64,000 nt of DNA from Maribellus sediminis (GCF_011799805.1 NZ_WXUB01000005.1:186001-250000); one strand, 5' to 3'; positions 7,585 to 17,001 are shown, counted from the first letter of the stretch. A program made the numbers and translations. Notes: a model not told the origin generated them from the letters alone.

Positions 7585-9918
7585 TTATCCTTTTATTTTC
7601 AGGCGGGCAAATTTCAGTAAAAGTTGTTTTTGACCTGCCCGCGGAAAATATACAGTTGCTTTTATATCCGGAGCGTTTCCTTCAACATTCAACACTTTTC
7701 CTTCGCCGAATCGCTGGTGTTCAACGGTCATTCCGGCTTGAATTTTTGACGGATCGTCGCCTTCGAAACTTTGCTGAACTCCGCTGTTTTGTTTTAGTGA
7801 AACGAGTTTTTTGTTGAAAATGTTTTGCGACTCGCGTGTTTTAAATGCCGATTGCGGCTGACGCTGCGTAAAGGGTCTTTGAGTAGTGGGTTGATGAAAA
7901 GCAGCTGTTGGCGAAGTTTGTTGCGAATTTCCTGAAAGATCGAGTGTGGTCTGGTTGTCGATGTATTTTTCATCCAGCTCCTCGAGGAAACGGCTCGGCG
8001 TACAAAAATCGAGCTGGCCCCAGCGGTAACGCTGATTGGCAAACGATAACCAGGCATTTTCTTCTGCACGTGTAATGGCCACATAAAACAGGCGGCGTTC
8101 TTCTTCCAGCGATTCCATAGTGGCTTTTTCGCCCTGACGCTGAGAAGGGAAGAGGTTCTCTTCCATTCCTACCACAAAAACATTTTTGAATTCCAGTCCT
8201 TTGGCTGAGTGAACGGTCATCATGGTCACCTTGTTTTTGTCTTCGTCCTTATCGCTGTCCTGATCGGTAAGCAAAGCCACATCTTCGAGGTAACGTTCCA
8301 GTTTGTCCGATTCGCCTTCTTCTTTGGCCGAAATGGTGAATTCCTGGATACCGTTCAGCAATTCCTGGATGTTTTCGTGCCGGCTAAGTCCTTCGGGCGA
8401 TTTGTCGTTGTAAAGGTCTTTTAGTATCCCGGTTTGTTCGGCAATTGTTTTGGCTGTTTCAAAAGCATCGGCATCCTTTGCCAGTTGCTGAAAGCGTTCG
8501 ATCAGTGTCACAAAGTTCATGACTTTGGCTGCTGTTCCGCGATTCAGGTCGGCATGGTTTACATTTGGCAGCGTGTTGATAATCCGCCATACCGAAGTTT
8601 CTTTTCCAATGGCAGCGCTTTCGAGTTTTGCCAATGTGGTTTGCCCGATTCCTCGCGCCGGGTAATTAATGATGCGCTTCAGCGCTTCATTATCATCAGG
8701 ATTGATGGCCATTCTGAAGTAGCTCAGCAGATCCTTGATTTCTTTGCGTTGATAGAAACTCAGGCCACCATAAATTTTGTAGGGAATATTTCGTTTTCGC
8801 AGCGACTCTTCAAAGATTCTCGATTGTGCGTTTGTCCGGTACAAAATGGCGTAATCGAGGTATTGATAATGATCGCGCAACTGTGTTTGAGCAATTTCCT
8901 GGGCAACAAGAAATCCTTCTTCATTGTCGGTTAGTGCCGAGAGAATTTTTATCGGATTGCCGGTAGCATTTTCCGAGAAAACGTTTTTGGGAATTTGCTT
9001 TTTGTTTTTAGCAATTATGCTGTTTGCAGCATTTACAATAGTTTGTGTGGAACGGTAGTTTTGCTCGAGCTTAAAAATTTTGTGATCCGGGTAATCGCTT
9101 TTAAAATTCAGAATGTTCTCGATTCGCGCACCACGGAACGAATAAATACTTTGAGCATCGTCGCCAACCACGCAAATGTTGTTGTGTTTGGCAGCCAGTT
9201 TTTTAATGATCAGGTACTGCGCATAGTTGGTATCCTGGTACTCATCTACTAAAATGTATCCAAATTTTTCCTGGTATTTGGCCAATATCTCAGGCTTATC
9301 GCGAAACAGGAGGTTGGTGATCAAGAGCAGGTCGTCGAAATCCATGGATCCTGACAAACGACAGCGTTTGGTGTATTCTTTGTAAATCTCAGAAATAGCC
9401 GGCATGCGCATATTTTTGTCAATAGACCGAAGTTCCGATGAGTTGGCATATGCCATTGGTGTAATGAGGTTGTTTTTCGCCATCGATATCCGGCCGGCAA
9501 CCACATTCGGTTTGTATACTTTATCGTCGAGCTGAAAACTTTTAATGATGGTTTTGATCAGGCTCTTACTGTCGGCACTGTCGTAAATCGTAAAATTCGA
9601 AGGGAAACCGATTGTTTCGTGTTCCACCCGAAGAATGCGGGCAAAGATGCTGTGAAAGGTTCCCATCCAAAGATAACGCGCAACATTTTCGCCGGCCACG
9701 CGGGCGATTCGTTCCTTCATTTCGCGGGCTGCCTTATTGGTAAAAGTAAGCGACAGGATGCTTGACGGGCGGGCTCCCTGTTTTAACAGGTGTGCAATTC
9801 GGTAAGTAAGTACCCTTGTTTTTCCCGATCCTGCACCGGCAATTACCAGCGAGGGGCCTTCGGTTCGTACAACCGCTTCATGTTGAGCTTCATTTAATTC
9901 TTTCAGATAATCCAGCAC
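7585..9918 (-). CDS. UvrD/PcrA/Rep-type ATP-dependent DNA helicase
   Basis: Superfamily 1A 3'-5' helicase for repair and for clearing stalled forks or transcription complexes. I place the start at GTG 9918, preceded by AAGGAGGAAAT, giving MLDYLKELNEAQHEAV; a TTG further upstream is unlikely. About 777 residues. Motif I AGAGSGKT (27-34), motif Ia LSLTFTNKAAREMKER, motif II DEYQDTNYAQ, motif III VVGDDAQSIYSFRGA, motif IV EQNYRSTQTIV, motif V/VI VMTVHSAKGLEF and EERRLFYVAITRA. The C-terminal tail (EHQRFGEGKVLNVEG) matches the Tudor-like domain of PcrA that contacts RNA polymerase. PcrA versus UvrD naming is open. TATTTTTG at 9950-9943 may be its -7 box. Confidence 0.94.
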   Translation of the reverse strand: MLDYLKELNEAQHEAVVRTEGPSLVIAGAGSGKTRVLTYRIAHLLKQGARPSSILSLTFTNKAAREMKERIARVAGENVARYLWMGTFHSIFARILRVEHETIGFPSNFTIYDSADSKSLIKTIIKSFQLDDKVYKPNVVAGRISMAKNNLITPMAYANSSELRSIDKNMRMPAISEIYKEYTKRCRLSGSMDFDDLLLITNLLFRDKPEILAKYQEKFGYILVDEYQDTNYAQYLIIKKLAAKHNNICVVGDDAQSIYSFRGARIENILNFKSDYPDHKIFKLEQNYRSTQTIVNAANSIIAKNKKQIPKNVFSENATGNPIKILSALTDNEEGFLVAQEIAQTQLRDHYQYLDYAILYRTNAQSRIFEESLRKRNIPYKIYGGLSFYQRKEIKDLLSYFRMAINPDDNEALKRIINYPARGIGQTTLAKLESAAIGKETSVWRIINTLPNVNHADLNRGTAAKVMNFVTLIERFQQLAKDADAFETAKTIAEQTGILKDLYNDKSPEGLSRHENIQELLNGIQEFTISAKEEGESDKLERYLEDVALLTDQDSDKDEDKNKVTMMTVHSAKGLEFKNVFVVGMEENLFPSQRQGEKATMESLEEERRLFYVAITRAEENAWLSFANQRYRWGQLDFCTPSRFLEELDEKYIDNQTTLDLSGNSQQTSPTAAFHQPTTQRPFTQRQPQSAFKTRESQNIFNKKLVSLKQNSGVQQSFEGDDPSKIQAGMTVEHQRFGEGKVLNVEGNAPDIKATVYFPRAGQKQLLLKFARLKIKG

Positions 9919-10121
9919 ATTTCCTCCTTTCGTTCCGAAGCACAAAAATAGAAGTTGTATTAGCTTCGGCCATCATTTTAAAAAGCTTTTTTCAACAAAT
10001 TGTTTAGATGAAGGATGCCAGGGTTTGCTTATTCCTTTCATGACTGCGGATTCAGGGAGAATTTTTGGAGGCGTGGGCAATTAAATAAAATTTATACGTT
10101 AATATTGTAGCTTAAAGAACG

Positions 10122-11417
10122 ATGTTTATGAAGCGAAGTCTTTATTTGTTAGTATTCCTGTTTTTATTTTCTACGGTAACTTTTGCCCAGATCACTGCCC
10201 CTGATGCCGTTGGCAGCGATGTAACACAATATCCTGTTTTCCCGGAAACGGACAATATTTTTGTGTTTTGTAATGGTGATTCGTTGAGTGCAACAGGGAG
10301 TTTAACGGTTACAAGCACCTTGTCGGGAACCAAGACCTATTTGTGGGAAAAGTACAACGAGCAAAGCGGAGACTTCGAATTTTATTCACAGGAAAGCAGT
10401 GAAGTTAGTTCGTCGCAGATCAGTGATTTGACTGATGGTTGCTATCGTGCTACAGTAAGTTTGGGTGCTACTACCGACGTTTACCGGGCCTGGGTTTTTA
10501 ATAACTGGATGAGTGCTGAAGCTTCAATTTCGGATTCCGATTGTGAATCGTTCAAATTGAATGGAAGTTATACCTCTGCAACCTTTATTTATTACGATCT
10601 GAGCAATAATTCAGCCATTGATCTCCCAAAGGAAATTAATGTTGAATGGATGGAAGGATCGGCTAAGCTGACCACTTTAATCAGTTTTGAAATATATAGC
10701 CCACCAACGGAGAATACTGATTACACCTTGCGTGTATTTGATAAATACGGTTGCGAGGGAACGTCGGAAATAACCTATGAATCGATTGTGACCAAGGCAA
10801 GTTTTACTGCCAGCCCGATGAGTGGAGAGGCACCACTGACGGTTACCTTTTCAAACAATTCGGAAAACGGAACACCGGGATATTACGAATGGCATTTCTA
10901 CCGTGACATCAATGAAATAAAGAAGGAATTTGAGGAAACCGGTGGCCCGGTTGACAGTGTTTATTTGGTTGCCTACGACGATGCACCGGTTTATACTTAC
11001 GAAAACTCGGGCAGTTACCTCGTTAAGCTGATAGCGAAACACATTAGTGAAGAATATACCTGTGTTGATACTTTTTTGCTTGATGAGTTTATCGTTGCTG
11101 ATACTTCGTTTGTACTTGCGCCGAATGTATTTACTCCGAATGGTGACGGTGTAAACGATGAATTCATCATTAAGTTCTGGTCGATGAAAAGCATCGAGAT
11201 AAACATCTATAACCGTTGGGGAAAACGCGTTCATCACTGGCAGAGCGGCGATGTGCAGGGCTTTGAAGAATCGCGCTCGGAAAGTGTTTGGGATGGCCGA
11301 ATCGGTGGCAGGATGGCTAGTCCGGGTGTTTATTACTGGGATGTTGTTGGCCGTGGCCGCGATGATCGGAAGCGTACTGAACACGGATTCCTACATCTGT
11401 TTCGGGAAAAAGATTAA
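10122..11417 (+). CDS. Secreted PKD-domain protein with gliding-motility-type C-terminal domain
   Basis: 431 residues, predicted cell-surface protein exported by Sec and then the type IX system. ATG at 10122 or 10128; both leave the same signal peptide (MKRSLYLLVFLFLFSTVTFAQ). Middle: immunoglobulin-like region, then a PKD domain from about 226 (ASFTASPMSGEAPLTVTFSN). From about 335 comes the CHU_C/TIGR04131-type domain: APNVFTPNGDGVNDEF, EINIYNRWGKRV, SPGVYYWDVVG, which acts as the type B sorting signal. Function of the N-terminal part unknown; no SprB or PorP partner is next to it. Its last four bases overlap the convergent gene at 11414. Confidence 0.88.
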   Translation: MFMKRSLYLLVFLFLFSTVTFAQITAPDAVGSDVTQYPVFPETDNIFVFCNGDSLSATGSLTVTSTLSGTKTYLWEKYNEQSGDFEFYSQESSEVSSSQISDLTDGCYRATVSLGATTDVYRAWVFNNWMSAEASISDSDCESFKLNGSYTSATFIYYDLSNNSAIDLPKEINVEWMEGSAKLTTLISFEIYSPPTENTDYTLRVFDKYGCEGTSEITYESIVTKASFTASPMSGEAPLTVTFSNNSENGTPGYYEWHFYRDINEIKKEFEETGGPVDSVYLVAYDDAPVYTYENSGSYLVKLIAKHISEEYTCVDTFLLDEFIVADTSFVLAPNVFTPNGDGVNDEFIIKFWSMKSIEINIYNRWGKRVHHWQSGDVQGFEESRSESVWDGRIGGRMASPGVYYWDVVGRGRDDRKRTEHGFLHLFREKD

Positions 11418-11890
11418 TCGGATTTTTCCCATTTTCCAAAAATTTCTTCTAGCGCTAAGGTTCGATAATCAAAAATTGCTTGCAGTTTCTTGCGAATAAT
11501 AAGTGTGTTGGCAAGATTTCCAATCCACCCAAAAGGTGGCTGATAAGAAACAATATCAGTCATTAATACACCTCCTTCAATTTTTTCGAGCTGGTGTTCG
11601 TGGTGCCACATTTTATATGGTCCAACTCGTTGTTCATCAATAAAATAAGTCTGAGGTTTAATGTGGGTAATCTCCGTAACCCAGGTAGTGTTAATGTTCA
11701 GTATCGGTCGCACACGGTAGCTGATGATCATTCCTTCGTACATCTCTTGATTATTTCCGCCTGATGTAATTTCAAACCCCATACTCGCCGGGGTGATCTT
11801 TTTCAGGTTCTCAGGTGCTGAAATAAAATCCCAAACCATATCCAGGTCTGCCGGTATTTTTTGTGTTCGAATGACTTGATAAAATCCCAT
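11414..11890 (-). CDS. SRPBCC (START-like) family protein
   Basis: 158-residue cytoplasmic protein with the pattern of the ligand-binding START/Bet v1-like fold: N-terminal strand and helix IPADLDMVWDFISAPENLKKITPASMGFEI, a beta core with WVTEITHIKPQTYFIDEQRVGPYKMWHHEH, and the C-terminal long helix LANTLIIRKKLQAIFDYRTLALEEIF. This subgroup is often annotated as a cell-division-inhibitor-like SRPBCC protein; ligand and role are unknown. Probably co-transcribed with the membrane protein upstream (57-base gap). Confidence 0.85.
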   Translation of the reverse strand: MGFYQVIRTQKIPADLDMVWDFISAPENLKKITPASMGFEITSGGNNQEMYEGMIISYRVRPILNINTTWVTEITHIKPQTYFIDEQRVGPYKMWHHEHQLEKIEGGVLMTDIVSYQPPFGWIGNLANTLIIRKKLQAIFDYRTLALEEIFGKWEKSD

Positions 11891-11947
11891 TTGTTTATTG
11901 TTTATTTGTAAATGGTAAACAAAAAGAATGAAATTTGGTTCTGAAAG

Positions 11948-12889
11948 TTATTCCTCGGGTGAATCAACAAGCAGTCCTAATTCGTCTTTCGGAAATACAT
12001 TGTATTTATCTCCAAACTGAGCCAGAAATTCAATGCTAAATGCCCTGAAAGTATAGCTAATGGGTAAAAGTACAACTGCTCCGATATAGGGAATGGCTAT
12101 CAGAAGCAATCCAATGCAGCAGGTGATCAACGCAAAAAATATGACGCCAATGACAACTGCAATCCCAAGTACAAAAATGAAAAGCCCGTAAATCAGGAAG
12201 GTAAACAGTTTTTTACTTAACAAAGCAAGAAATTTTCCCCAGGCCTTCAATACTCCGATTCTGTATTTGTACATCAGTGGGACGACAAAATCTTTTTCGA
12301 AAAGACCGATATAGCCAAAAATGATCATGTAGCCGATAAAAAGCAAAACCATTTGAAGAATGGCCAGAAATATTGCCGGTTTTGTAAAATCGCCATAGTA
12401 CAGTTCTTTGGCACTTACAAAAAAATAGGCAGCCAGCAGCACAAAAACAGCAAAAGCAAACCAGCCAAAAACGAAATCGAACCAAAACAGCGAATTACCT
12501 TCTTTGCGGTATTCGTGCCAGGGCTCACTGATTTCGGAGTTGTCGTGAACAACATTATGCAAAAACATAAATTTTCCACGCGCGCTTACCCAAATAATAA
12601 CAGATATCAGGATGATGAGAAAGACCAGGCCTACAAGAATAAGGTTGGCCCAAAGCGGATTGTCGGTTAACCAGTTCCAGGCTGTTTGTGGAAATGAAAA
12701 GAAATTGTCCCACTCATTGTAGTGGTTTCCGCTGTTATTTCCGCTTCCGTTGCCATGGCAATCGGTAAGTCCGGCAAGAAAAGCGGTAAAGCCAATTCTG
12801 AACCATTTTGAAATATCAAAGGGTTGAAAAAGGGCTTTTTTCATTCGCTGATAGCCCATGGAAAGCGGACGGCTGTAGCTGATACTCAT
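11948..12889 (-). CDS. Multi-pass inner membrane protein (DUF7544-like)
   Basis: 313 residues. A soluble amphipathic start (SYSRPLSMGYQRMKKALFQPFDISKWFRIGFTAF) is followed by about six membrane segments, e.g. ANLILVGLVFLIILISVIIW, FGWFAFAVFVLLAAYFFV, AILQMVLLFIGYMIIFGYI, LIYGLFIFVLGIAVVIGVIFFALITCC. A Gly/Asn-rich loop (HGNGSGNNSGNHYNE) follows the first hydrophobic segment. The FDISKWFRIGFTAFLAGL start resembles a family of uncharacterised archaeal and bacterial membrane proteins; I am not sure of the family name. Function unknown. Confidence 0.75.
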   Translation of the reverse strand: MSISYSRPLSMGYQRMKKALFQPFDISKWFRIGFTAFLAGLTDCHGNGSGNNSGNHYNEWDNFFSFPQTAWNWLTDNPLWANLILVGLVFLIILISVIIWVSARGKFMFLHNVVHDNSEISEPWHEYRKEGNSLFWFDFVFGWFAFAVFVLLAAYFFVSAKELYYGDFTKPAIFLAILQMVLLFIGYMIIFGYIGLFEKDFVVPLMYKYRIGVLKAWGKFLALLSKKLFTFLIYGLFIFVLGIAVVIGVIFFALITCCIGLLLIAIPYIGAVVLLPISYTFRAFSIEFLAQFGDKYNVFPKDELGLLVDSPEE

Positions 12890-13016
12890 TTTTGTAGTTG
12901 TTGGTTTTATGCAAGTTACTTTATTTGTGAAAGAATTTCAAGGAAAGTGCTCATTTCGATTTGCCAGCTTGGATTGGATGACTTAACTTGGTGTGCAGCT
13001 TAGCTTTTTAGCTTTA

Positions 13017-13047
13017 TTTGCAATTTAAGCAACAAGATTTATTTTTG
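13017..13047 (+). promoter_or_regulatory. Bacteroidota-type promoter
   Basis: TTTG (13017-13020), 19-base spacer, TATTTTTG (13040-13047): an exact fit to the consensus, 27 bases before the next start codon. Confidence 0.75.
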
Positions 13048-13073
13048 CCCGTTATATAAGCTATTTAAGACGC

Positions 13074-13667
13074 ATGAAGAAAATATTGACATTAATCGTT
13101 GTTTTAACCTCCTTTAGTTTAGTATTATACGCCAAAAAGGATATTAATGCCTGGAAGAGCGAGCAGAAGTTGGAAACCCAGTATGAAGTATTTAAAGAAA
13201 ATCTCAATTTTTGGAGTGGTAACTATTTCCTGAGTGGCAATCAGCTCGACGCTTTTTTTGGCGCTATGACCGATACGATAAGCGGACTGGAAAAGCAACT
13301 GGCTCAAAGTGAAAATAAAATAAATCAGCAAAAACAAGAGTTGACAGGCAAACAACAGCTTATTGATGAAACTCAGAGAAAGCTCGATGAAAGTATAAAG
13401 TTGCAGAATTCAATTACAGTTCTGGGAATGAACATTAATAAAAGCGTTTATTCCACTGTAATGTATTTGTTGATTCTGGGGGTGCTGGTAGTAGCTGGCT
13501 TTGTTTATCTGCTGTTTAAGAAAAGCCATAAAGTAACGCAGCAAACCAGGAAGGAATACGAGGAACTTAAAACGGAATACGAAGAGCATAAAAAAACTGC
13601 GCTCGACCGCTATACCAAAATCAATATGGAATTGCACAAAACCCGGCTTGAACTGCAGAAAAAGTAG
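13074..13667 (+). CDS. Membrane-anchored coiled-coil protein of unknown function
   Basis: 197 residues, not recognised. A signal-peptide-like start (MKKILTLIVVLTSFSLVLYA) is followed by a mixed region, a coiled coil (about 70-115, EKQLAQSENKINQQKQELTGKQQ), a single membrane segment near 125-147 (YSTVMYLLILGVLVVAGFVYLLF) and a second, cytoplasmic charged coiled coil to the end (TRKEYEELKTEYEEHKK). The topology is therefore periplasmic helix, membrane, cytoplasmic helix, which could bridge envelope and cytoplasm. It has its own strong promoter and ends one base before the convergent neighbour. Confidence 0.8.
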   Translation: MKKILTLIVVLTSFSLVLYAKKDINAWKSEQKLETQYEVFKENLNFWSGNYFLSGNQLDAFFGAMTDTISGLEKQLAQSENKINQQKQELTGKQQLIDETQRKLDESIKLQNSITVLGMNINKSVYSTVMYLLILGVLVVAGFVYLLFKKSHKVTQQTRKEYEELKTEYEEHKKTALDRYTKINMELHKTRLELQKK

Positions 13668-13668
13668 C

Positions 13669-14178
13669 TTAGGGATTATGCAATACGTATCCCATTACTA
13701 ATCCAAGATACAAAGAGTCTTTTTTGCCTTCGCCATACATGGCAAAGTCGAAACCGATTTTCGATCGCTTACCGAAGTAATAGTCGTATCTTAATTTTAC
13801 AGGATTGAACCAGACTGTATTCTGGTCTCTCATATCGGCCAGTTCCCGGGAGTCGCCATTAAACTTGCCCACTGTAATTCCTGGCCCGAGCATAACGCGA
13901 TGTCGTTCGCCATTAACTACTACGTAGGAGATGAACGAAGAAGCAGCCAAAATATAGGCCTGGTTAATGATGCTAACTCCGAACTGTGAATACCGTAAAT
14001 TTACTGAAAGGTCAATTCGGGGATAAATAAATTCGTAGTCTATACCCACTTCTGCATTTACGCCAAATGTTGAACCATGACTAATGTATCCGGTTGATAG
14101 GCTCGTAGATGCTTTCACTTGAGAATAAAGGCATAGCGATTCCAATAGGAACAACAATCCCAGTAAGGTTTTTTTCAT
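13669..14178 (-). CDS. Small outer-membrane beta-barrel-like protein
   Basis: 169 residues with a signal peptide (MKKTLLGLLFLLESLCLYSQ). The rest is alternating amphipathic strands (ASTSLSTGYISHG, GIDYEFIYPRIDLSVNLRYSQFGVS, VMLGPGITVGKFNG, LYLGLVMGYVLHNP), as in small eight-strand barrels. The terminal residues are not an aromatic, so a barrel is inferred rather than shown. Function unknown. Convergent with, and one base from, the coiled-coil gene. Confidence 0.75.
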   Translation of the reverse strand: MKKTLLGLLFLLESLCLYSQVKASTSLSTGYISHGSTFGVNAEVGIDYEFIYPRIDLSVNLRYSQFGVSIINQAYILAASSFISYVVVNGERHRVMLGPGITVGKFNGDSRELADMRDQNTVWFNPVKLRYDYYFGKRSKIGFDFAMYGEGKKDSLYLGLVMGYVLHNP

Positions 14179-14355
14179 TGTGTTTATAAAATTGATTAAG
14201 CGTCAAAAAAATCAATAATATCTACTTAAGAGGGGTATAAAAATTATTGGGTTCCCTCTGTATTCAGGTTTTCCTGATTTTGTGTTTTAGTGCCTTAAAT
14301 GTAATAATAATTATGGTTCGAAATCTAGGTTTTGAAACTTCCGGTAAAATAAAAA

Positions 14356-14391
14356 TCCCGATCTGTCCGTCGTGAGACGAACAAACCGGGA
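14356..14391 (-). terminator. Terminator of the EF-G2 gene
   Basis: On the minus strand a stem TCCCGGTTTGT / ACAGATCGGGA with an inner TCGTC/GACGG extension is followed by TTTTTATTTT, 37 bases past the stop codon. Confidence 0.8.
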
Positions 14392-14427
14392 AATTTTAGT
14401 TTATAGTAAAATGGATTAGAAAATGGT

Positions 14428-16584
14428 CTATTCTTCCTCCTGCTCGGCTTCGTAAGCTTTCAGCAGTTCTTCCTGAACGTCGGACGGTACTTTTTCGTAA
14501 CCATCGAACGCCATTGCAAAGACACCACGTCCACCGGTAATCGAACTCAATGAAGTAGTGTATTTGTTCATTTCCTTAAGCGGAACTTTGGCCGATATTT
14601 TTTCCAGGCCTTTTTCCGATCCCATCCCCATGATCATGGCACGACGACCCTGCAGGTCACTCATGGTATCACCCATACGATCTGATGGTACCCATACATC
14701 GAGGTTGTAGATTGGTTCCAGAATTTTCGGTCCGGCATTTTTAAAGGCCATGCTAAATGCATTACGTCCGGCAAGTTTAAACGAGATCTCGTTCGAGTCA
14801 ACCGGGTGCATTTTACCATCGTAAACATACACGATAATATCGCGGGCATACGAACCTGTTAATGGGCCTTCATCCATCTTCTCCATAATTCCCTTAAGAA
14901 TTGCGGGCAGGAAGCGTGCATCGATTGAACCTCCAACAATACAGTTGGCAAACACGAGCTTGCCACCCCAGGAAAGTTCGTGTTCTTCAACGGCACGAAC
15001 CGAAAGTTTTTGCTCCTTATCGCCAAATTTGAACATCGATTTTGGAGAGGCTCCTTCTTCGTATGGTTCAATAATCAGGTGTACCTCACCAAATTGTCCG
15101 GCACCGCCCGATTGTTTTTTGTGTCGGTAATCGGCTTGTGCCGGCTTGGTTATGGTTTCGCGATATGGAATTTTTGGTGCCAGGAAATTCACTTCAATTT
15201 TGTGAATATGATCGAAATACCATTTCAATACATTCAGGTGATATTCTCCCTGACAATGCACCAGCAATTGTTTTAATTCTTTCGAGTACTCAACAATAAA
15301 TGATGGGTCTTCGTATTTAATTTTACTTAGGATTTCACCTACTTTTTCGTCATCTGAATCGTTCTCAGCCTTCAGGGCTACAGTATGTCTTGACGAAGGG
15401 AACTTAATCGGGACAAATGTTGTTCCGGCCTCTTTAGTCGAAAGCGTTTGGTTGTACTTTGTTTCTTTCAGTTTTACGGTACAGCCCAGGTCACCGGCTT
15501 CGAGTTGGTCTACTTTTTCGCGGTTTTTGCCGGCCGATACAAATACCTGCGACAAACGTTCTTTGTTGCCTGATTTTGAGTTGATCAGGTCCATGCCTTC
15601 TTTTACAACCCCTGACATTACTTTGAAGAAAGTAATCTCGCCCACATGCGATTCAACTGACGTTTTAAACACAAAAATGCTTGGTGGTTCCGATGGACTC
15701 ATTTGCACATCTTTTCCTTTTATAACTTCGCGGTGTTTCTTTTCAACCGGTGCAGGAGCAATATTTGTTATAAATTCGAGTAAGCGGCCAACGCCTATAT
15801 TTTTTCTTGCGCAGGTACAGAAAACCGGATACAAGCTGCGTTCGAGCATTCCCAGTTTTATTCCTTTACGCATTTCGTCTTCCGACAATGTCCCTTTGTC
15901 GAAGTACAATTCCATTAATGCTTCTTCGTTTTCTGCTGCTTTTTCAACCAGTTCGTTGTGCAGTTCATCGGCGCGTTCTTTTTCCGAATCAGGAATATCC
16001 AGGATTTCAACTTTACCGTCTTCGCCTGAGTATTTATACATTTTCATTTTCAGCACGTCGATAATGGCTGAAAAATTTGTGCCGGCATCAACCGGGTATT
16101 GAACGATCGTGGTTTTTCCGCCAAAGCTTGTTTTACACTGTTCAAGCGTTGAGTCGAAATTTGAGTTATCGTGATCGAGTTGGTTAAAAACAAGGATAAG
16201 TGGAGTTTCCGCACTATCGGCGTGTCGAAGAGCGGCTTCGGTACCGGCTTCAATTCCGCTGGTAGCATTAATGGTAACCAGCCCAAGTGCTGTAACACTT
16301 AACGACGAAACAACGCTACCGCAAAGTTCATCCATCCCCGGAGTATCCAGAATGTTCACTTTTTTACCGTTGTATTCGGTGTACATTAAAGTAGAAAAAA
16401 CAGAATTGCCATAATCCTGTTCTATCTGGTTGTAGTCTGATACTGTATTTTTTGAGGTTACATCACCTCTACGTTTTATAACTCCACCCTCGAAAAGCAT
16501 AGCTTCCGCAAGGGTGGTTTTCCCACTGCCGGCATTACCAATTAAAGCAATGTTCCGGATCTCATCCGTTTTGTAGACCTTCAT
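14428..16584 (-). CDS. fusA2: Second elongation factor G (EF-G2-like), degenerate GTPase motifs
   Basis: 718-residue translation-factor paralog with all EF-G domains: G domain (1-290), domain II, III, IV (RETITKPAQADYRHKKQSGGAGQFGEVHL) and V (LEPIYNLDVWVPSDRMGD...). G1 is GNAGSGKT (16-23), but G3 reads DTPGMDEL, with Met84 in place of the catalytic histidine of DTPGH, and G4 reads NQLD (134-137) instead of NKxD. Compare fusA at 32459, which has both motifs intact. An EF-G2 of Bacteroides has been reported to promote translocation without GTP hydrolysis and to matter during carbon starvation; these changes fit such a factor, by inference. Own promoter (16648-16677) and terminator. Confidence 0.9.
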   Translation of the reverse strand: MKVYKTDEIRNIALIGNAGSGKTTLAEAMLFEGGVIKRRGDVTSKNTVSDYNQIEQDYGNSVFSTLMYTEYNGKKVNILDTPGMDELCGSVVSSLSVTALGLVTINATSGIEAGTEAALRHADSAETPLILVFNQLDHDNSNFDSTLEQCKTSFGGKTTIVQYPVDAGTNFSAIIDVLKMKMYKYSGEDGKVEILDIPDSEKERADELHNELVEKAAENEEALMELYFDKGTLSEDEMRKGIKLGMLERSLYPVFCTCARKNIGVGRLLEFITNIAPAPVEKKHREVIKGKDVQMSPSEPPSIFVFKTSVESHVGEITFFKVMSGVVKEGMDLINSKSGNKERLSQVFVSAGKNREKVDQLEAGDLGCTVKLKETKYNQTLSTKEAGTTFVPIKFPSSRHTVALKAENDSDDEKVGEILSKIKYEDPSFIVEYSKELKQLLVHCQGEYHLNVLKWYFDHIHKIEVNFLAPKIPYRETITKPAQADYRHKKQSGGAGQFGEVHLIIEPYEEGASPKSMFKFGDKEQKLSVRAVEEHELSWGGKLVFANCIVGGSIDARFLPAILKGIMEKMDEGPLTGSYARDIIVYVYDGKMHPVDSNEISFKLAGRNAFSMAFKNAGPKILEPIYNLDVWVPSDRMGDTMSDLQGRRAMIMGMGSEKGLEKISAKVPLKEMNKYTTSLSSITGGRGVFAMAFDGYEKVPSDVQEELLKAYEAEQEEE

Positions 16585-16647
16585 ATAATTTGAGTTTTAT
16601 TGATTTGTTTTTTCCCTTAGAACTTAGTCGTAAAGTAGAAAGGAAAC

Positions 16648-16677
16648 CAAAAATAATAATAATTTATTAACAATCAA
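16648..16677 (-). promoter_or_regulatory. Promoter of the EF-G2 gene
   Basis: Minus strand TTG (16677-16675), 19-base spacer, TATTTTTG (16655-16648). Transcript start expected near 16641, leaving a leader of about 57 bases. The 275 bases between this promoter and the next plus-strand promoter show no gene. Confidence 0.6.
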
Positions 16678-16952
16678 GTAGCATTGGTCAGCTGGAAGTT
16701 GAACGGCATTTTCAGGTGTTTTTTTCGTATGCTTAACGCAGCGTATTACAGTATTTTATGAGGCATATGTTAATAAATGTTATAGTGTAAACCCGCTCGA
16801 AATGAACTCAGTACATCTGTCGGGTTGAAGACATAAAAATGAAGGAAAAACATGTTGCGAAACAGGCAGCCTTGTGGGGACCCTCGTGTTAATTTTTATT
16901 TAGCCCAAATAAAAAAAGTAAATAAAAGTCTTTTTAGTCTGAATAATTCGTT

Positions 16953-16960
16953 TACATTTG
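16953..16960 (+). promoter_or_regulatory. -7 element of the sulfur operon promoter
   Basis: TACATTTG is an exact TAnnTTTG match; the -33 region is only T-rich (TTTTT, 16931-16935), suggesting a promoter that needs help from an activator. Transcript start would fall near 16967, about 35 bases before the leader peptide. Confidence 0.55.
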
Positions 16961-16965
16961 CGCTA

Positions 16966-16981
16966 TGTGACAAAAGTCACG
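16966..16981. promoter_or_regulatory. Crp/Fnr-like palindrome at the start of the sulfur operon
   Basis: TGTGA-CAAAAG-TCACG: nearly the Crp consensus half-sites with the normal 6-base spacing, containing a perfect GTGAC-AAAA-GTCAC repeat. It covers the predicted transcript start, so it could be a repressor site or, in RNA, a 5'-terminal stabilising hairpin. Confidence 0.5.
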
Positions 16982-17001
16982 AATTAGAAACGAAAAACAA
17001 T

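Noticed and set aside
15452..16102. 216-residue ORF antisense to the EF-G2 gene
   Set aside because: Shadow of a clearly coding opposite strand; composition is Ser-rich as expected from complementing that codon usage, with no promoter.
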